From Conchocele bisecta (lineage: Eukaryota; Mollusca; Bivalvia; Lucinida; Thyasiridae), in NCBI GenBank assembly GCA_029237695.1, contig CM055271.1:80177488-80241487 (forward strand): 64,000 nt of DNA. Direction: 5' to 3'. The position numbers were made by a program, and so were the translations under genes. The notes beneath the pieces were generated by a model that was not told where the DNA came from, did not search any database, and saw nothing but the letters and a program-made list of their open reading frames with translations. The first letter of the stretch is position 1; each line of letters opens with the position of its first letter. Shown in pieces: positions 47,301-53,300 of the stretch.

Positions 47301-50300
47301 ATCCCGGGAAATAACAGAGTGACCGGCTCAGACAGATTGCATTATCTCGCTATAGATCGCATGCTTTGCATGTAAATGGTCGTTCAAAATATATGTCTCC
47401 ACTTTTAATAGACATAATGAGTAGACTAAGTAAGATAATCATTCAAACTAAAGTTTCATCAGGATCTCTGCACTTTTTGAAAATAATGTTCATACCTAAA
47501 AGTTTCATAAATGGACTAGTGCTTAAGGTAACCGGGTTAAACGTGTAATGTGAATCGCCCTCAAAGTTTACTCCATTACATACATGTTTCCTGAACCGTT
47601 TAGGGGTGTAAAACAAGTACGGGAGCTCGCGTCGCCTAGAGTGATAAAGTCCCACCTCCACCACTTCCTGTTGCCAGGGGAACTCAGGCTCGGCAGCGGA
47701 AAGGTAGGAGAAACTCGGAATTAAAAAAAAAGTATAAACTTTATTTATTTTACAACGATTACAAACAAGCGCGATAGCACTTATACAACTGCTTTCGTTG
47801 GCACATATTCAGGCGTATGGGCGGTCTCAGTGTGGGAGGAAACCGGAGTACCCGGAGGAAACCCACTTGTCCGGTCTGGTGACCACAATACCATCTCAGA
47901 ATACATGTACTACTGTAACGTTCTTGTTAACACCAGAATTACTTTCAAAAAGTGTAGATCCTCATGAGACGGCTCGTTACGAGCCGGCTCATCTGGATCT
48001 GCACTGGTTGCATAACCGCTATAGCGGGCTTTCGGTTCAAAGGGTTAAATATGCCGACGTACATGTTTATCACATGAAACCATTTGTATTCTATGGTGGC
48101 TGATTAGGGACATTTCGCCTCGTCGCTCCGTCGCTCCGTCGCCACGAAGTTTATCGCTCCTTCGCGGCGAACGGAGCGATAATTATCGCTCCTTCGCGGC
48201 GAAGGAGCGATAATTATCGCTCCTTCGCGGCGAAGGAGCGACGAAACGAAGTTTAGTGTCCTTAAACTTCGCTTCGTCGCTTCGTCGCCCCGTCGCCCCG
48301 TCGCCCCGTCGCCCCGTCCGCTCCGTCGCTTCGTCGCTCCGTCGCTTCGTCGCCACGACGGAGCGATAATTATCGCTTCTTCGCGGCGACGGAGCGATAA
48401 ACTTCGTGTCGACGGAGCGACGGAGCGAAGTTTAAGGACACTAAACTTCGCCTCGTCGCTCCGTCGCTCCGTCGCCACGAAGTTTATCGCTCCGTCGCCG
48501 CGAAGAAGCGATAATTATCGCTCCGTCGCTTCGTCGCCACGAAGTTTATCGCTCCTTCGCGGCGAAGGAGCGACGAGGCGAAGTTTAGTGTCCTGAAACT
48601 TCGCTCCGATCGCTTCGTCGCCCCGTCGCTCCGTCGCTCCGTAGTTTCGTCGCTCCGTCGCTCCGTCCGCTCCGTCGCTCCGTCGCCACGACGAAGCGAC
48701 GGAGCGAAGTTTAAGGACACTAAACGTCGCTCCGTCGCTTCGTCGCTTCGTCGCCCCGTCGCTTCGTCGCTTCGTCGCTTCGTCGCTTCGTCGCTTCGTC
48801 GCTTCGTCGCTCCGTCGCTCCGTCGCTCCGTCACTTCGTCGCTCCGTCGCTTCGTCGCTTCGTCGCTTCGTCGCTCCGTCGCTCCGTCGCTTCGTCGCTT
48901 CGTCGCTCCGTCGCGTTCCGGTCACGCATGCGCATTGGGAACTCACGTGTATGCAGCCATTAAATGTTACATGATTAAAAGGTGGTAATCTTTATTTCTG
49001 TTTTATACGTATACCGTAAGATCATTGGAGTTGTTAGTGGCATATAATGGATTTTTACTTATAGCTGGCATTGTGTTTAATCATGTAAACATTTAATGGC
49101 TTACACGTGAGTTCTCAATGCGCATGCGTGACCGGAACGCGACGGAGCGACGGAGCGACGAAGCGACGAAGCGACGAAGCGACGAAGCGATGAAGCGACG
49201 GAGCGACGAAGCGACGGGGCGACGGGGCGACGAAGCGACGGGGCGACGGGGCGACGAAGCGAAGTTTAGTGTCCTTAAACTTCGCTCCGTCGCTTCGTCG
49301 TGGCGACGGAGCGACGGAGCGACGGAGCGACGAAGCGACGGAGCGACGGAGCGACGGGGGCGACGAAGCGACGGAGCGAAAGTTTAAGGACACTAAACTT
49401 CGCCTCGAGGAGCGATAAACTTCGTGGCGACGAAGCGACGGTGCGATAATTATCGCTTCTTCGCGGCGACGGAGCGATAAACTTCGTGGCGACGGAGCGA
49501 CGGAACGACGAGGGCGAAGTTTAGTGTCCTTAAATTAAACTTCGCTCCGTCGCTCCGTCGCCACGAAGTTTATCCGCTCGCTCGTGCCGCGAAGAAGCGA
49601 TAATTATCGCTCCGTCGTGGCGACGAAGCGACGAAGCGACGGCGCGACGAAGCGACGGTAGACGGGCGACGACGACGCGACGAAGCGAAGTTTAAGGACA
49701 CTAAACTTCGTCTCGTCGCTCCTTCGCGCGAAGGAGCGATAATTATCGCTCCGTCGCCGCGAAGGAGCGATAAACTTCGTGGCGACGGAGCGACGGAGCG
49801 ACGAGGCGAAATGTCCCTAATCAGCCACCATAGTATTCCGTGCTTTAACCCATTTCATAAATGTGATATGACATACGTGCAATAACACCTGGAGCGAATT
49901 TGATTGGCTGGCCGCATCACCCTACTTATGTATTCATATTTTGCCGCAACATTGTGTCAAATGAAAAAAATGGAGACGTTCTAAATGACGTCCATAATGG
50001 CGCGACAAAGCAATGCTGTTTTGACGTTGACGTTATCATGTTTGGAACGTCATTAGAAGCGCCAGTGCCTCGTTAAAATTACTGAAATTGTTTTAATGTG
50101 CTCCGTTTGGTAATATGAAGTGTTTACAAAGTACAGGCACCTATTATATGTAGAGCTCCAGTTGAACAACTTGGGGTGAAATTTTGTTATTTGTTCATCA
50201 AAAATGGCAAGTTGGGAGTCCTGAATGAGACGATTCTGAAGCACTCCCAACTTGCCTTTATTTTTGATTAAGAAATAAGAAATTTACCTCCAAATTACAC

Positions 50301-53300
50301 ACCATTTACTGGAGCTCTAATATGCATTTTTATTTTTATAATTTTCTTGCAAGGATTAAAACTATTTTTCTCTGTGGAGATTTATATCTAGATGCGAAAA
50401 TAGTCAATGACGTCTGTTCACTGAAATCGTATTGGATATCTCCACATTGACTGCTCTTTGGAGGATGAAGTCATGTGATAAACAGAATCTCAAACGAGTT
50501 CCCAGTTGATCTGAGATTGATTAAACTCGTCCGCAAGTGTATGCACCTCGCCAGAGGCTCGGTGCATAAACTGTGCGCGACTCGTTTCATAAATCTCGTA
50601 TCAAATGGGAACTAGTTTGAGATCCTCTATTTATTAGATCGTGTATGTGGTACGCAATCCGAACGCCTGTGCGCTGTCGTTCTACAAACTGTTCCGATGG
50701 TATGAATCATGTCAAGCCGAGTCACTACGGGACTACATGGAACTGTTCCTCAACGATAAAGGTACGTCACGTGACCAAACACCGTAATCACTGCAACCTG
50801 CTACCGAGTACACATGGTGGATCCAGGACCTAGGCTTAGATGTGGTGGTGTGGGATCTCATTTGAGATACGCCATGCGATTTTGTTCATTGGGACATCTG
50901 CGTAATTTGATTAAATACGTTTACAAAATTTACAATATTTTTTTTTTCAAATAAATTCAAAGGTTGACACAATTTTCAGAGTATATGCAGAATTTAATTC
51001 CGCACGTACTACATGTATGTACATTCTGTCACCTTTTGATGCCAGTTACGGACAATATTGTTAATTTTGTAAACGTATTTAATGAAATTACGCAATTGTC
51101 CGAAGGTGCAAACTCATATGGCGTGTCTCATTTAAGCAATAAAACCATATGATGTTAAGGATTCCTAACACATTTTAAACAGACCAAATGTTTTTCGTAC
51201 TACAGTAAACGCAACAGCCCATGGTTGTATTAATCCATTTTATTAATTCACAAATTCAGCTTGCTCCCGGGTAAAAGCTTACATATCAGAAATAATGCAT
51301 TTTGTGCGTAGTTGACCCATATGCAGAATACTCATACATGTTTATGGGTATAAAAAACATCTATATATTTAACACTGTAATTGTTCCTATTTCTCATTAA
51401 AAGTATGCTGTTACCACGACTAGACGGTCAACTGAGAAGTAACAACAATCATATGTTTCCACGTAATATATAGAGGATATTCATATTTTTGCAACGAATA
51501 TGACATATGTTCATCAAGTGGTGTGAAATGTCCATATTTCACGAGTGCCGTTGTTAGCACTTGTGAAATATGGACATTTCACACCACTCGATGAACATAT
51601 ATGTCATATTCGTTGCAAAAAATATGAATATTCTATTTATTATATAACGCTCCATGGACATTAGCTGTTTTTTAGACTGTATACGGTAATGAATGTGTAT
51701 TTACAGCCTATTTGTAGTCCGGCACTGCAGATGCGCGTTATGAATATAGATAACGGAAGTAGTCGTATTTTAACCGGAAGTTGTTTATTTCATCGATGAG
51801 AACATATGACTTTTATTTACATCGTATAACTATGTATTTCATGGGTAGGTATATAATAAAAGCAAATGGGTTATTATCTGAACTCGGTAAATGTTGGAGG
51901 GGGCATGCGCCTGACACGCATGCGCCTTGATCAGCGCCTGGCACAGTCGGGATTTGTTCCTGGGTCCACAGACCAACGATTGCCTATCGTTTACACATCG
52001 TTGTGACACCGTTTTCGTTTTTATAATTAGAAAACGATGTTTTCGTTGGTTTAACATTTAAACCAACAAAAACAGCATTTACTAATTAAAAACAAAGAAA
52101 AAGATGTCAAATCGATGCGTTGAAAGAAACGTTGATATAAATATTTCAAAACCGGGTATTTAAACGAAAATATAACAACTAAACAATAATCGTGTCTATG
52201 CACATTAAACGTTGTACAACACGTTTTCGCTTCGTTGTCCATCCGTTTGGGAACGTACAACACATTTTCGCTGTACATTATGTGCCACTAGAAAACGGGG
52301 TTTGAGGTTTTAGCACGCCCTGGCACGCTTGAGTAAGGCGTCAGGCTTAGAGAAACTATAACTTAAGGTACGTACATGCAGATGCAAATTTGTGGCTGTG
52401 ACTGGGGGACATGGGGCTTATGGGATTTGCTACTAGTGTAGCTACAAATCAAATAGCACACTTCAGGGGGCCGTTTCACTAAACTTCGTACGACTAAAAT
52501 GTTCGTAAGTGCGAATTTAGGATTCTCTGGGAATTTCAATTGATGGATTTAAATTTATTGAGCATAGGCTGCATATGCAGCCTATGCTCAATAAATGTAA
52601 ATCCAATAATTGTTTACAAGAAAACAGTGTTAATGTGGAATTTACAGACTATCATAAGTTTGCACTTACGAACACTTTAGTCTTAGGAAGTTTAGTGAAA
52701 CGGACCCCTGTAGCCAAATAACAATCTGTGTTGCTTTTTAGAAGCATGATGGCTGTTTCATTGATGAAATGCGAGCAGTACACTTCTTGCATATCAAATC
52801 GTTTTCGTTTTTATAATACCAAAACGATGTTTTCGTTGGTTTAAACATCGTTTTCTAATTAACAACAATGAAAACAATGCGTGGAAAAAAACGACAGGCA
52901 TTTCATTTAAATTGTTCAAAGCCGGATATTCAAACGAAAATATCGTCGGTTGTATTCGTTTGTGAACCTTCAACTTTGTTTCAGCATTCGTATGCCCCTG
53001 GTGGCTACACGTGCTACAATACTGGGAACATCGCCATGACGACAACGTGCTGTTTCTTAGATACGAACAACTTGTACAGGTAACACCCGATTATTCCAGT
53101 CAAATTGCATGACAACCCAGGACAAATGCAAGGTGCATGATCACGTGGTTACAACAACAAAAACGTCGCCCACTCCAAAGTAAGTATTATTTGATATTTT
53201 CCTTAATATGCAACGTATTTTGATGAAATATTGCGCAGCAAACGCGTCTTAATGAGCTGCATTTGGTGGCCCAGGGAGTCTGGCACAGACTTATCTCGTT

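Noticed and set aside
48104..49393. Arg/Ser-rich frames (RRSDEATE repeats) as disordered proteins
   Set aside because: They are translations of 8-bp repeats in the foldback arms, found on both strands and in several frames.
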